In this document: positions 56,750-64,000 of the stretch, in pieces
Position numbering within the stretch: position 1 is the stretch's first letter
How the letters are laid out: each line of letters opens with the position of its first letter
Assembly (NCBI RefSeq): GCF_030687295.1
Contig: NZ_CP117425.1
Location: 4,840,001 to 4,904,000, forward strand
From: Pseudomonas beijingensis
Lineage (GTDB): Bacteria > Pseudomonadota > Gammaproteobacteria > Pseudomonadales > Pseudomonadaceae
Reading direction: 5' to 3'
DNA: 64,000 nt
Translations under genes and position numbers: made by a program
The notes under the pieces: generated by a model
What the model was told of the DNA's origin: nothing
The model's database searches: none
Seen by the model: the letters and a program-made list of their open reading frames with translations, nothing else

Positions 56750-57145
56750 TCAGGGAATCAACATCTGCACCTGCCCCGGCACGACGATCTTGATCACCCC
56801 CGCCCAGGTGCACATCAAGGTGCTGTTCGCATCGATGGCCGGCATGTTGCCCAGCAACAGGGTCGGTGCGCCGCCGGGGATCCACGGGGCGGCGGTGGCC
56901 GGGATGCAGGGCATGGGGGTCAGCACGCCCAGGGCCGCTGCGGTGGCCGCGGCCACGGTGGGGTTCGCCAGGCTCATGCACATGCCGAAGGTGGTGATGT
57001 TCACCAGCGGGATGTGATCCATGATGTTCGCCGCTGGCATCCCGCCGGTCAGCAGGCGATTGACCGGCAGCACATTGAGCACCGCCGGGGCTGCGCCGAA
57101 GCTGCATTGCAAGGTCGCGGTGCCACAGACTTGCGGGCATCCCAT
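56750..57145 (-). CDS. DUF4280 PAAR-like protein
   Basis: This 131-residue protein has the DUF4280 pattern: VCGTATLQCSFGAAPAVLNVLP, GGMPAANIMDHIPLVNITTFGMC, PTLLLGNMPAIDANSTLMCTWAGVIKIVVPGQ. The family is PAAR-like and is tied to type VI secretion spikes and their effectors. No VgrG, Hcp or effector is in the window, so this is an orphan copy. It starts with ATG at 57145, facing away from the next gene. Confidence 0.85.
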   Translation of the reverse strand: MGCPQVCGTATLQCSFGAAPAVLNVLPVNRLLTGGMPAANIMDHIPLVNITTFGMCMSLANPTVAAATAAALGVLTPMPCIPATAAPWIPGGAPTLLLGNMPAIDANSTLMCTWAGVIKIVVPGQVQMLIP

Positions 57146-57342
57146 CGCGGCGGCTCCTTTGAAAGCGACTCATCCAAAACCATAGCTCGCCCGCATCCGA
57201 TGCGCACGCCGCCATGCATCAAGCCCGCTGATTATCCGGCAACACGCTAACCTATAAGACCCTGGCGTGCTTGTGACGCCTCCCACGCGCCATTAGATTA
57301 GCCAATGATCGATGGCCTCCAAAATAAGCAGAAGGGATAAGC

Positions 57343-58410
57343 ATGGCGTTTACTGATCAGTCCACCCGCGTGCGCGACGGTGAAGAACTCGATGCCAACC
57401 TGATCGACCCGTACCTCAAGGCCCACATTCCCGGCCTGACCGGCCTGCCGCGGATCAGCCAGTTTCCCGGGGGCGCGTCGAACCTGACCTACCTGCTGGA
57501 ATACCCCGAACAGGAATTCGTCCTGCGCCGGCCGCCGTTCGGCCACAAGGCCAAGTCCGCCCACGACATGGGCCGTGAGTTCCGCATCCTCAACCAATTG
57601 CGCGAAGCGTTCCCGTACTGCCCCAAAGCCTACGTGCATTGCACCGACGAAGCGGTGATGGGCGCCGAGTTCTATGTGATGGAACGCGTCAACGGCATCA
57701 TCCTGCGCTCCGACCTGCCGCCGGAGCTGGGCTTCGACACCGCCCGCACCGAAGCGCTGTGCAAGAGCTTCATCGACCGGCTCGTCGAATTGCACCGCGT
57801 CGACTACAACGCGTGCGGCCTGGCCGACCTGGGCAAGCCCGAAGGCTACGTGGCCCGGCAGATCCGTGGCTGGAGCGACCGCTACGAAAAGGCCCTGACC
57901 CCCGATGCGCCGAAATGGGAGACGGTCAAGGCCTGGCTCAACGACAAGATGCCCGCCGACCACCCGACGTCGAGCATCGTCCACAACGACTACCGCTTCG
58001 ACAACGTGATCCTCGACCCGCAGAACCCGATGCAGATCATCGGTGTGCTGGACTGGGAACTGACCACCCTCGGCGACCCGTTGATGGACCTGGGCAACAG
58101 CCTCGCCTACTGGATCGAGGCCGACGACCCGGCGCCAGTGCAACTGATGCGTCGCCAACCGAGCCACGCCCCCGGCATGCTGACCCGCCGCGAATTCGTC
58201 GATTACTACGCCGAGCGCGCCGGGATCCGCATCGACAATTTCGACTTCTACTACACCTACGGCCTGTTCCGCCTGGCCGGGATCGTCCAGCAGATCTACT
58301 ACCGCTTCTTCCACGGCCAGACCCAGGACAAACGCTTCGCGCAGTTCGTTCAGATGAACACACTGCTGGAGCAGATGAGCCTGCAGGTCATCGGTAAATC
58401 CACGCTCTGA
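57343..58410 (+). CDS. APH-like phosphotransferase family protein (ACAD10-type)
   Basis: This 355-residue protein has a nucleotide loop ISQFPGGASNLTYLLEY, the Brenner motif IVHNDYRFDNVILD, and the DFG-equivalent GVLDWELTTLGDPLMDLGN. It is of the family seen in ACAD10/11 N-termini and in many bacterial lipid-degradation loci, and may phosphorylate a hydroxyacyl-CoA or another small substrate. Next to it, 24 bp on, is an SDR gene, an often-seen pair. Confidence 0.9.
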   Translation: MAFTDQSTRVRDGEELDANLIDPYLKAHIPGLTGLPRISQFPGGASNLTYLLEYPEQEFVLRRPPFGHKAKSAHDMGREFRILNQLREAFPYCPKAYVHCTDEAVMGAEFYVMERVNGIILRSDLPPELGFDTARTEALCKSFIDRLVELHRVDYNACGLADLGKPEGYVARQIRGWSDRYEKALTPDAPKWETVKAWLNDKMPADHPTSSIVHNDYRFDNVILDPQNPMQIIGVLDWELTTLGDPLMDLGNSLAYWIEADDPAPVQLMRRQPSHAPGMLTRREFVDYYAERAGIRIDNFDFYYTYGLFRLAGIVQQIYYRFFHGQTQDKRFAQFVQMNTLLEQMSLQVIGKSTL

Positions 58411-58434
58411 GCGCCCCCATAACAAGGAAACAGC

Positions 58435-59202
58435 ATGTCCAAGACCCAGTTGTTCGACCTCGACGGTAAAATCGCCTTCGTTTCCGGGGCCAGCCGCGGC
58501 ATCGGCGAAGCCATCGCCAAACTGCTGGCCCAGCAAGGCGCCCATGTGATCGTATCCAGCCGCAAGCTCGACGGTTGCCAGCACGTGGCCGATGCGATCA
58601 TCGCCGCCGGCGGCAAGGCCACCGCCATCGCCTGCCACATCGGTGAAATGGAGCAGATCAGCCAGGTGTTCGCCGGTATCCGCGAACAGTTCGGGCGCTT
58701 GGACATCCTGGTGAACAACGCCGCCACCAACCCGCAGTTCTGCAACGTGCTGGACACCGACCTGGGTGCCTTCCAGAAAACCGTGGATGTGAACATCCGC
58801 GGCTATTTTTTCATGTCCGTGGAAGCCGGCAAGCTGATGCGCGAAAACGGCGGCGGTAGCATCATCAACGTGGCGTCGATCAACGGCATCTCGCCGGGGA
58901 TCTTCCAGGGCATCTACTCGGTGACCAAGGCCGCGGTGATCAACATGACCAAGGTCTTCGCCAAGGAATGCGCGCAGTTCGGCATCCGCTGCAACGCCCT
59001 GTTGCCGGGCCTGACCGACACCAAGTTCGCCTCGGCGCTGGTCAAGAACGACGCGATCCTGAAGACCGCCCTGGCGCAGATCCCCCTCAAGCGCGTGGCC
59101 GACCCAAGCGAAATGGCCGGCGCGGTGTTGTACCTGGCCAGCGATGCGTCGAGCTATACCACGGGCGTGGCGTTGAATGTGGATGGTGGGTTCCTGTCCT
59201 GA
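58435..59202 (+). CDS. SDR family oxidoreductase
   Basis: This 255-residue classical SDR has the cofactor loop SGASRGIGEAIA, NNAATNP, the catalytic serine in NVASIN, and YSVTKAA with Tyr and Lys, followed by the usual GLTDTKFASAL end. It oxidises or reduces a hydroxy/keto group. It is coupled with the phosphotransferase gene, so they probably share a fatty-acid-like substrate. Confidence 0.93.
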   Translation: MSKTQLFDLDGKIAFVSGASRGIGEAIAKLLAQQGAHVIVSSRKLDGCQHVADAIIAAGGKATAIACHIGEMEQISQVFAGIREQFGRLDILVNNAATNPQFCNVLDTDLGAFQKTVDVNIRGYFFMSVEAGKLMRENGGGSIINVASINGISPGIFQGIYSVTKAAVINMTKVFAKECAQFGIRCNALLPGLTDTKFASALVKNDAILKTALAQIPLKRVADPSEMAGAVLYLASDASSYTTGVALNVDGGFLS

Positions 59203-59235
59203 CGGCGGGCTTAATGGAATTCCTGTGAAATCACC

Positions 59236-59324
59236 TGTGGGAGCGAGCTTGCTCGCGATAGCGTTTCATCAGTCATACAAGTACTGGCTGACCCGCCGCT
59301 ATCGCGAGCAAGCTCGCTCCCACA
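59236..59324. repeat. REPIN
   Basis: tgtgggagcgagcttgctcgcgatagcg pairs with cgctatcgcgagcaagctcgctcccaca, about 35 bp apart. It starts 33 bp after the SDR stop. The region to 59435 has AT-rich sequence that likely holds the promoter of the next gene. Confidence 0.95.
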
Positions 59325-59435
59325 ATAGATTCTCTGGGATCGCAGAAATGAATATTTATTCCAACATTTGCAATTAAAGAATATTTATTCCATAAAGAGC
59401 CCTCCTGAAAACAAAAATTCAAAGGGCTCTTTCTC

Positions 59436-60545
59436 ATGCGCGAACTCGGCATCGGTCTGATTGGCACCGGCTTCATGGGCCGTGCCCATGCCTTGGCGTT
59501 CCACAATGCCAAAGCGGTGTTCGACCTCCCCCTGAACCTGACACTGACGGCCCTGGCCGACGCCGATCCGCAGCGTGCCCGGCAATGTGCCCAAAGCTGG
59601 GGGTTCGAGACGGCCCATAGCGACTGGCAACGGCTGATCGACGACCCGAAGGTTCATCTGGTCGCCATTACCACACCGAACCATCTGCACTTCCCGATGG
59701 CCATGGCCGCGCTGGCGGCTGGCAAAGCGGTCTATTGTGAAAAGCCTCTGGCGGTGTCCCTGGAGCAGGCCGAGCAGATGCGCCAGGCGGCCAAGGTCGC
59801 CGGGGTGGTGACGCGGGTCGGCTACAACTACCAGCACAACCCGATCATCCAACGGGCGCGGGACATGATTCAACGCGGCGAACTGGGGCAGATCATCAGT
59901 TTCCAGGGCGAGTTCAGCGAAGACTTCATGGCCGATCCCGCCTCGCCGTGGTCATGGCGTTGCGAAGCGACCCACGCCGGTGGCGCACTGGCGGACCTGG
60001 GCAGCCACTTGCTGGCCATGGCCCGGCACTTGTTGGGCGATGTCGAGGCCGTGTGCGCCGACAGCCAGACCGTGCACCACCAGCGCCCTGCCAGCGTCGG
60101 CAGTGCCGAACAACGGGCCATCGCCGTGGATGACCAGTTCCACGGGCTGCTGCGTTTCGCCAATGGCGCCCGCGGCACGGTGAGCAGCAGTTGGCTCAAG
60201 CACGGCTACAAGAACCACCTGAGTTTCGAGATCAGCGGCACCCTCGGCACCCTGGCGTTCGATCAGGAACGGCTCAATGAACTGCGCCTGTGTCGCGCCG
60301 GTCAGCCAGGCTTCCAGCGCCTGCTGGCGGGCCCAGACTTGCCTGGCTATGCCGCGTTCAGCCCGGCTGCCGGGCATCAGTTGGGTTACAACGAATTGAA
60401 GACGTTGGAGGTGCAGGAGCTGATCATGGCCCTCACTGGCGAAGGCGCCGGCGGGACAGACTTCGACGAGGCCTGGGAAGTGGAGCGGCTGGCGGCGGCG
60501 ATTCGTGTGGCGGCGCGGGAGGAGCGTTGGGTCAAGGTGAGGTGA
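59436..60545 (+). CDS. Gfo/Idh/MocA family oxidoreductase
   Basis: This 369-residue protein has the Rossmann loop GLIGTGFMGRAHALAF, the catalytic CEKPLAV and a C-terminal substrate domain with HAGGALADLGSHLLAMARHLLG. It is a NAD(P)-dependent oxidoreductase for a sugar or inositol-like substrate. No transport or kinase gene is near to name the substrate. Confidence 0.93.
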   Translation: MRELGIGLIGTGFMGRAHALAFHNAKAVFDLPLNLTLTALADADPQRARQCAQSWGFETAHSDWQRLIDDPKVHLVAITTPNHLHFPMAMAALAAGKAVYCEKPLAVSLEQAEQMRQAAKVAGVVTRVGYNYQHNPIIQRARDMIQRGELGQIISFQGEFSEDFMADPASPWSWRCEATHAGGALADLGSHLLAMARHLLGDVEAVCADSQTVHHQRPASVGSAEQRAIAVDDQFHGLLRFANGARGTVSSSWLKHGYKNHLSFEISGTLGTLAFDQERLNELRLCRAGQPGFQRLLAGPDLPGYAAFSPAAGHQLGYNELKTLEVQELIMALTGEGAGGTDFDEAWEVERLAAAIRVAAREERWVKVR

Positions 60546-60604
60546 GCTATAACCGCTCATTTGTGCCCATTTTGTGAACCGTTGGAAAGGGACTTATCCC
60601 CACC

Positions 60605-60718
60605 TGTGGGAGCAAGGCTTGCCCGCGATGAAGATGACGCGGTCTCCCTGGGAACCGAGGCGCCTGCATCGCGAGCAAGCTTTGCTCCCACGCAGCGGGG
60701 ATAAATCCCCTCGCCACA
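60605..60718. repeat. REPIN followed by a half of another palindrome
   Basis: tgtgggagcaaggcttgcccgcgatg pairs with catcgcgagcaagctttgctcccacg, giving a REPIN at 60605-60691. It is followed at 60694-60718 by gcggggataaatcccctcgccacag, half of the element seen complete at 63811. The two repeat families are joined here. Confidence 0.8.
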
Positions 60719-60732
60719 GAGGGTGTCCAACT

Positions 60733-62175
60733 TCAATCTTGGGTTTGCAATTCAACCAACCTTGCCGCCAACGCCTTGGCCTGGCTCGCCACATCGGTCA
60801 CGGCAGTACTTTCCCACCACATCCCCCGCAGTGGCGGGCCCATGGCGAACAGGCGGCTGGCCGGCTCGCCGTGGGCATCCCGCACCGCGCCATCGGCACG
60901 CGCGGCGATGCCCAGGGCCAGCGGCCCCGGCTGGATCAGCCCTCGCGCCAATAGCTGTTGCGGTAACGGTCTGGCAACGCGACGCCAGTCATATTCGATG
61001 CCGCTGGAGTTGATCAACGCGGCGCCCTGCACCACTTCCAGTCCAGCCTCGTTCCGTCGGCGAATGCAAATGGCCACTAAGCCTTCGGCAGACGTTGCCA
61101 GCCCCTTGAACGACGCCGCATGAATCCGCAACCGCCCTTCCCCGTGCAAACGCGCCACCAGCTCCGCACTCAACGGTGGCGAGCGATGGTGATGGCTCTC
61201 CCACCATGGCCGCACATGCCGCACGAACTGTCGGCGCTGCACATCGCTGGCCTGGTTCCACAAACGCCCGATGTGCGCGCGTACCGTATCCAGCGGCGCC
61301 TGCCAATCGATCCCTTGGGCTTGGGCCTGGCGGCATTGCTCGCGCAGGGCTCGCATCAGTTGGCGGGGCGAACGCAGGCTGGGATCCTCGGCGAGGAAAT
61401 CCACCCAGGCCGGCGGTTGGCGGCGCACATGGGGCAGCAGGCCATGGCGGGAAAACACTTCGATCAGCCCGCGATGCCCGGCCTGTTCCAGGGACACGAC
61501 GGCATCGACCATGGTCAGCCCCGAGCCAATGATCAGCACCGTGGACTGCGGGTCGAGCTGACGCATCGCAGCCACATCCCAGGGATCCAGGGCCGCGGCA
61601 TTCAAGCCGCTGGATTCGGTTTGCGGGGTGCGCGCCGCCGGGAACATGCCGGTGGCCAGCACCGCGAAACGGCCACGCAAGATTTGGCCATCGTCCAGCG
61701 TCACCATCACGGCATCGTCGACAAGCCGCAGGTCCACGGCCTCCCCACGCACATGCTCGGCGGTCGAACCGTTTTGTGCGCCCCTCTCGCGCGCTTCGGC
61801 CAGGCGTTGCTGCACATAGAGGCCAAACATCCCCCGGGGTGGGAACAACTCGCTGATGGGCACGTGCTGCTGATCCGACTCGGGCCAGCCGCCGGCTTCG
61901 ATGAACGCGGTGAGCCATTGAGTCAGGTCATCGGCGTTGTCCGGGTCAACGCTCATGCGCGCCGCGTTGCCGTTCAAGGTGTGGCCCAGTTCCACGGCAC
62001 TGTAGGCTTCGCCCCGGCCCAATTCACTGCGCGGCTCGACGATCAGCACCTCGCGCCGGCCCGGCAGGCGCAGCAACTGCGCGGCCAGCATGGCACCGCT
62101 CAGGCCGCCGCCGATGATCAGCATATCGGCTTCGCGGATGAGCCCGCCGCCCTGTCGCTCCAGCGCTGTGTCCAT
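60733..62175 (-). CDS. FAD/NAD(P)-binding protein (hydroxyacylglutathione-type, PF13454-like)
   Basis: This protein of about 480 residues has MLIIGGGLSGAMLAAQLLRLP at the start and the PF13454 pattern GRGEAYSAVELGHTLNGNAARMS. Later come VLATGMFP, a second dinucleotide loop VLIIGSGLTMVDAVVSL and LINSSGIEYDW. It should be a flavoprotein oxidoreductase, substrate unknown. ATG at 62175 is behind GGGGAG. An ATG at 62193 overlaps the XRE-cupin stop and is possible. Confidence 0.8.
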   Translation of the reverse strand: MDTALERQGGGLIREADMLIIGGGLSGAMLAAQLLRLPGRREVLIVEPRSELGRGEAYSAVELGHTLNGNAARMSVDPDNADDLTQWLTAFIEAGGWPESDQQHVPISELFPPRGMFGLYVQQRLAEARERGAQNGSTAEHVRGEAVDLRLVDDAVMVTLDDGQILRGRFAVLATGMFPAARTPQTESSGLNAAALDPWDVAAMRQLDPQSTVLIIGSGLTMVDAVVSLEQAGHRGLIEVFSRHGLLPHVRRQPPAWVDFLAEDPSLRSPRQLMRALREQCRQAQAQGIDWQAPLDTVRAHIGRLWNQASDVQRRQFVRHVRPWWESHHHRSPPLSAELVARLHGEGRLRIHAASFKGLATSAEGLVAICIRRRNEAGLEVVQGAALINSSGIEYDWRRVARPLPQQLLARGLIQPGPLALGIAARADGAVRDAHGEPASRLFAMGPPLRGMWWESTAVTDVASQAKALAARLVELQTQD

Positions 62176-62192
62176 ACCGCTCTCCCCAGGCA

Positions 62193-62768
62193 TCAAATCA
62201 CCACGTTGCGTACGAATCTCGCCGCCACCGAGCCATCGTTGCGATAGGCATGGGGCTGGTTGCTGGCGAACATGAAGAACTCACCGACGCCTATGCGGCG
62301 CTCTTCGCTGCCCAGCAGCAACGTCAGGCAGCCTTCGAATACATAAAGTTGTTCGCTCCATCCATCTGCGTCGCACTCGGAATGGTAATGCTCGCCCGGC
62401 TCCAGCCGCCATTCCCAAAGTTCTACCTCACGGCTGGCGGTGGCCTTGGCGAGCAACACAGCTTTGCTGCCCGGGATCACACCGGTCCAGACCAGTTCGT
62501 TGATGCGGCTCGGGTCGCGGGCGTCGGGCGCTTGAATCAAGTCGCTGAAGGCGACATCGAGGGCTTCGGCGACCCGGTCCAGGGTGGTCAGGCTGACGTT
62601 CTTTTCGCCGGCCTCGATAGCCACCAGCATCCGCCGGCTGACTCCCGACAGCTCGGCCAGCGCCGTCTGGCTGAGCTCGGCGGCATGCCGCAGACGACGG
62701 ACGTTCTGGCTGACGTGTTGCAGGACGGAGGCCCGCTGGCCGGATTCTTTGTGCACTATATTGCTCAC
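62193..62768 (-). CDS. XRE-cupin transcriptional regulator
   Basis: This 191-residue protein has an N-terminal XRE helix-turn-helix (NVRRLRHAAELSQTALAELSGVSRRMLVAIEAGEKNVSLTTLDRVAEAL) and a C-terminal cupin (EPGEHYHSE...EQLYVFEGCLTLLLG). Such regulators bind a small ligand or sense metal in the cupin. I chose GTG at 62768; a perfect TATAAT on the minus strand (62789-62784) is only about 15 bp upstream and no Shine-Dalgarno is seen, so the message may be leaderless or nearly so. It overlaps the flavoprotein's possible start, so they may be co-transcribed. Confidence 0.87.
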   Translation of the reverse strand: MSNIVHKESGQRASVLQHVSQNVRRLRHAAELSQTALAELSGVSRRMLVAIEAGEKNVSLTTLDRVAEALDVAFSDLIQAPDARDPSRINELVWTGVIPGSKAVLLAKATASREVELWEWRLEPGEHYHSECDADGWSEQLYVFEGCLTLLLGSEERRIGVGEFFMFASNQPHAYRNDGSVAARFVRNVVI

Positions 62769-62800
62769 ATGGCTGGGTTGCGCATTATACTGCCCAACTT

Positions 62801-62819
62801 CGGACGCATTGTGCGTCCG
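62801..62819. promoter_or_regulatory. Perfect 8-bp-arm palindrome between the XRE-cupin and EamA genes
   Basis: CGGACGCA-TTG-TGCGTCCG spans 19 bp in the 72-bp gap between the divergent starts. It lies just upstream of the minus-strand TATAAT (62784-62789), near the -35 of the regulator. On the plus strand TATACT at 62786-62791 may serve the transporter. It is the natural operator of the XRE-cupin protein. Confidence 0.7.
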
Positions 62820-62840
62820 CCTCAAGTGGCGCGCAAGGTC

Positions 62841-63773
62841 ATGGCATCGGCGAACTCCCCGCAAGCTTCCCCCCGTTTCTCAAGGTTCAGCAAGGCCGAA
62901 TGCGTGCTGGTGCTGATTACCATGATCTGGGGCGGGACTTTCCTGTTGGTGCAGCATGCCATGACGGTCAGCGGGCCGATGTTTTTCGTCGGCCTGCGCT
63001 TCGCCGCCGCAGCCGCGTTTGTCGCGCTGTTTTCCTGGCGGCAGCTGCGAGACCTGACCCTGTTCGAACTCAAGGCCGGGTGCTTCATCGGCGTGGCGAT
63101 CATGCTCGGTTACGGCCTGCAGACCGTCGGCCTGCAAACCATCCCCAGCAGCCAATCGGCGTTCATCACCGCGCTTTACGTGCCGTTCGTGCCCTTGCTG
63201 CAATGGCTGGTGCTGGGCCGTCGACCGGGCTTGATGCCCAGCCTCGGTATCATGCTGGCGTTCACCGGACTGATGCTGGTATCGGGCCCGGCCGGGGCCT
63301 CGCTGAACTTCAGCCCCGGTGAAATCGCCACGCTGATCAGCGCCATCGCGATTGCCGCCGAAATCATCCTGATCAGCGCCTATGCCGGCCAGGTCGATGT
63401 GCGCCGGGTGACCGTGGTGCAACTGGCGAGCACGGCGGTGCTGGCGTTCCTGATGGTGGTGCCGACCCAGGAAGCGATCCCGGATTTTTCCATGTTGCTG
63501 CTGATCAGCGCCGTGGGCCTGGGCGCCGCCAGCGCAGCGATCCAGGTGGCGATGAACTGGGCACAGAAAAGCGTCTCGCCCACCCGCGCCACGCTGATCT
63601 ATGCCGGCGAACCGGTCTGGGCCGGCATTGCCGGACGCCTGGCGGGTGAGCGGCTGCCGGCCATTGCCTTGTTCGGCGCGGCGCTGATCGTGGCGGCGGT
63701 GATTGTCAGTGAGCTGAAGACCCGGAGCAAAGGTGAGGTCGAGGTTGATGAGGTGCTTGAGCGCGAGCAGTGA
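62841..63773 (+). CDS. EamA/DMT family transporter
   Basis: This protein of about 310 residues has ten membrane segments of the drug/metabolite transporter type, with two EamA halves: CVLVLITMIWGGTFLLVQHA ... FITALYVPFVPLLQWLVLG, and GEIATLISAIAIAAEIILI ... ATLIYAGEPVWAGIAGRLAGE. It probably exports a metabolite. I chose ATG at 62841; upstream in-frame ATG at 62769 would lie inside the divergent gene's start. It is likely controlled by the XRE-cupin regulator. Confidence 0.87.
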   Translation: MASANSPQASPRFSRFSKAECVLVLITMIWGGTFLLVQHAMTVSGPMFFVGLRFAAAAAFVALFSWRQLRDLTLFELKAGCFIGVAIMLGYGLQTVGLQTIPSSQSAFITALYVPFVPLLQWLVLGRRPGLMPSLGIMLAFTGLMLVSGPAGASLNFSPGEIATLISAIAIAAEIILISAYAGQVDVRRVTVVQLASTAVLAFLMVVPTQEAIPDFSMLLLISAVGLGAASAAIQVAMNWAQKSVSPTRATLIYAGEPVWAGIAGRLAGERLPAIALFGAALIVAAVIVSELKTRSKGEVEVDEVLEREQ

Positions 63774-63810
63774 GGCCGGTGGACCAGCGAAATAGCGGCG
63801 GGCAAAATCC

Positions 63811-63942
63811 TGTGGCGAGGGGATTTATCCCCGCTGGGTCGCGTAGCGGCCCCGAAACCTGCCGGTGCGGTGTGTCAGCTCTATGGAATTGCCTGCTTTG
63901 GGTCTGCTGCGCAGACCTGCGGGGATAAATCCCCTCGCCACA
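63811..63942. repeat. Long inverted repeat (third palindromic family)
   Basis: tgtggcgaggggatttatccccgctgggtcgcg pairs with ctgcgcagacctgcggggataaatcccctcgccaca, giving a 132-bp element with arms of about 35 bp. It shares the inner 'ctgggtcgcg..gcggcc' part with the 24326 element. It lies after the EamA gene; no gene follows up to the window end. Confidence 0.88.
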
Positions 63943-64000
63943 GGTGATGTGTATCACGCGGTATTTGTGGCTAGCTCTGACTCTATCTCCCCTCCCCCGA

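Overview
The window reads as a chromosomal segment of a fluorescent pseudomonad. The support is GC-rich coding bias, many REP/REPIN-type palindromes of the 'tgtgggagcgagcttgctcgcgat' class, and typical Pseudomonas gene families: ebo/edb, napEDABC, hscC with a J-protein, ppk2, PitA, FIST-MCP and a DUF4280 PAAR-like protein. I infer the P. fluorescens complex; the species cannot be fixed from this sequence alone. No rRNA, tRNA, CRISPR array, integrase or intact IS was found.

The left 24 kb is the accessory-looking part. It opens inside an ebo operon (TatD-like hydrolase, EboE, EboF). The last ebo gene overlaps a run of little-described genes by 31 bp. That run holds two paralogous copies of a two-gene module: a secreted protein with one CxxCH motif, followed by a large protein without a signal peptide that starts 'MSxLN.PR'. 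Between the copies lies a cysteine-rich secreted protein, and a beta-propeller-like protein follows them. Next, behind a divergent TetR regulator, comes a compact biosynthetic cluster: an SDR reductase, a divergent acyl-adenylating enzyme, a HAD phosphatase, a class A flavin monooxygenase, a tandem acyl carrier protein, a ketosynthase/chain-length-factor/AfsA-hotdog megaprotein and a SRPBCC protein. These two neighbouring blocks are the best candidates for an undescribed system: an unusual acyl/polyketide product, possibly moved and finished in the periplasm by ebo and the CxxCH proteins.

From 24.5 to 42.8 kb the content is mostly core metabolism. It holds an outer-membrane barrel protein, periplasmic nitrate reductase (napE-napD-napA-napB-napC, no napF in the window), an HscC chaperone with its J-domain partner and a DUF3829 protein, a carboxynorspermidine pathway pair closed by a strong bidirectional terminator, and a polyphosphate/phosphate group (ppx, ppk2, pit). 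A PhoB-box-like direct repeat sits between ppx and ppk2.

From 43 to 64 kb are a PhnD/PhnC/PhnE-type ABC importer (often annotated as selenate), a LysR/aldo-keto reductase pair, a diguanylate cyclase flanked by two paralogous periplasmic binding proteins, YghU, a secreted phospholipase C-like protein, a soluble FIST-MCP receptor, an orphan DUF4280 PAAR-like protein, a phosphotransferase/SDR pair, a Gfo/Idh oxidoreductase, and an FAD protein with a XRE-cupin regulator divergent from an EamA transporter. The regulator and transporter are separated by a perfect operator-like palindrome. REPINs fill most of the long intergenic gaps, including one tandem 136-bp duplication.
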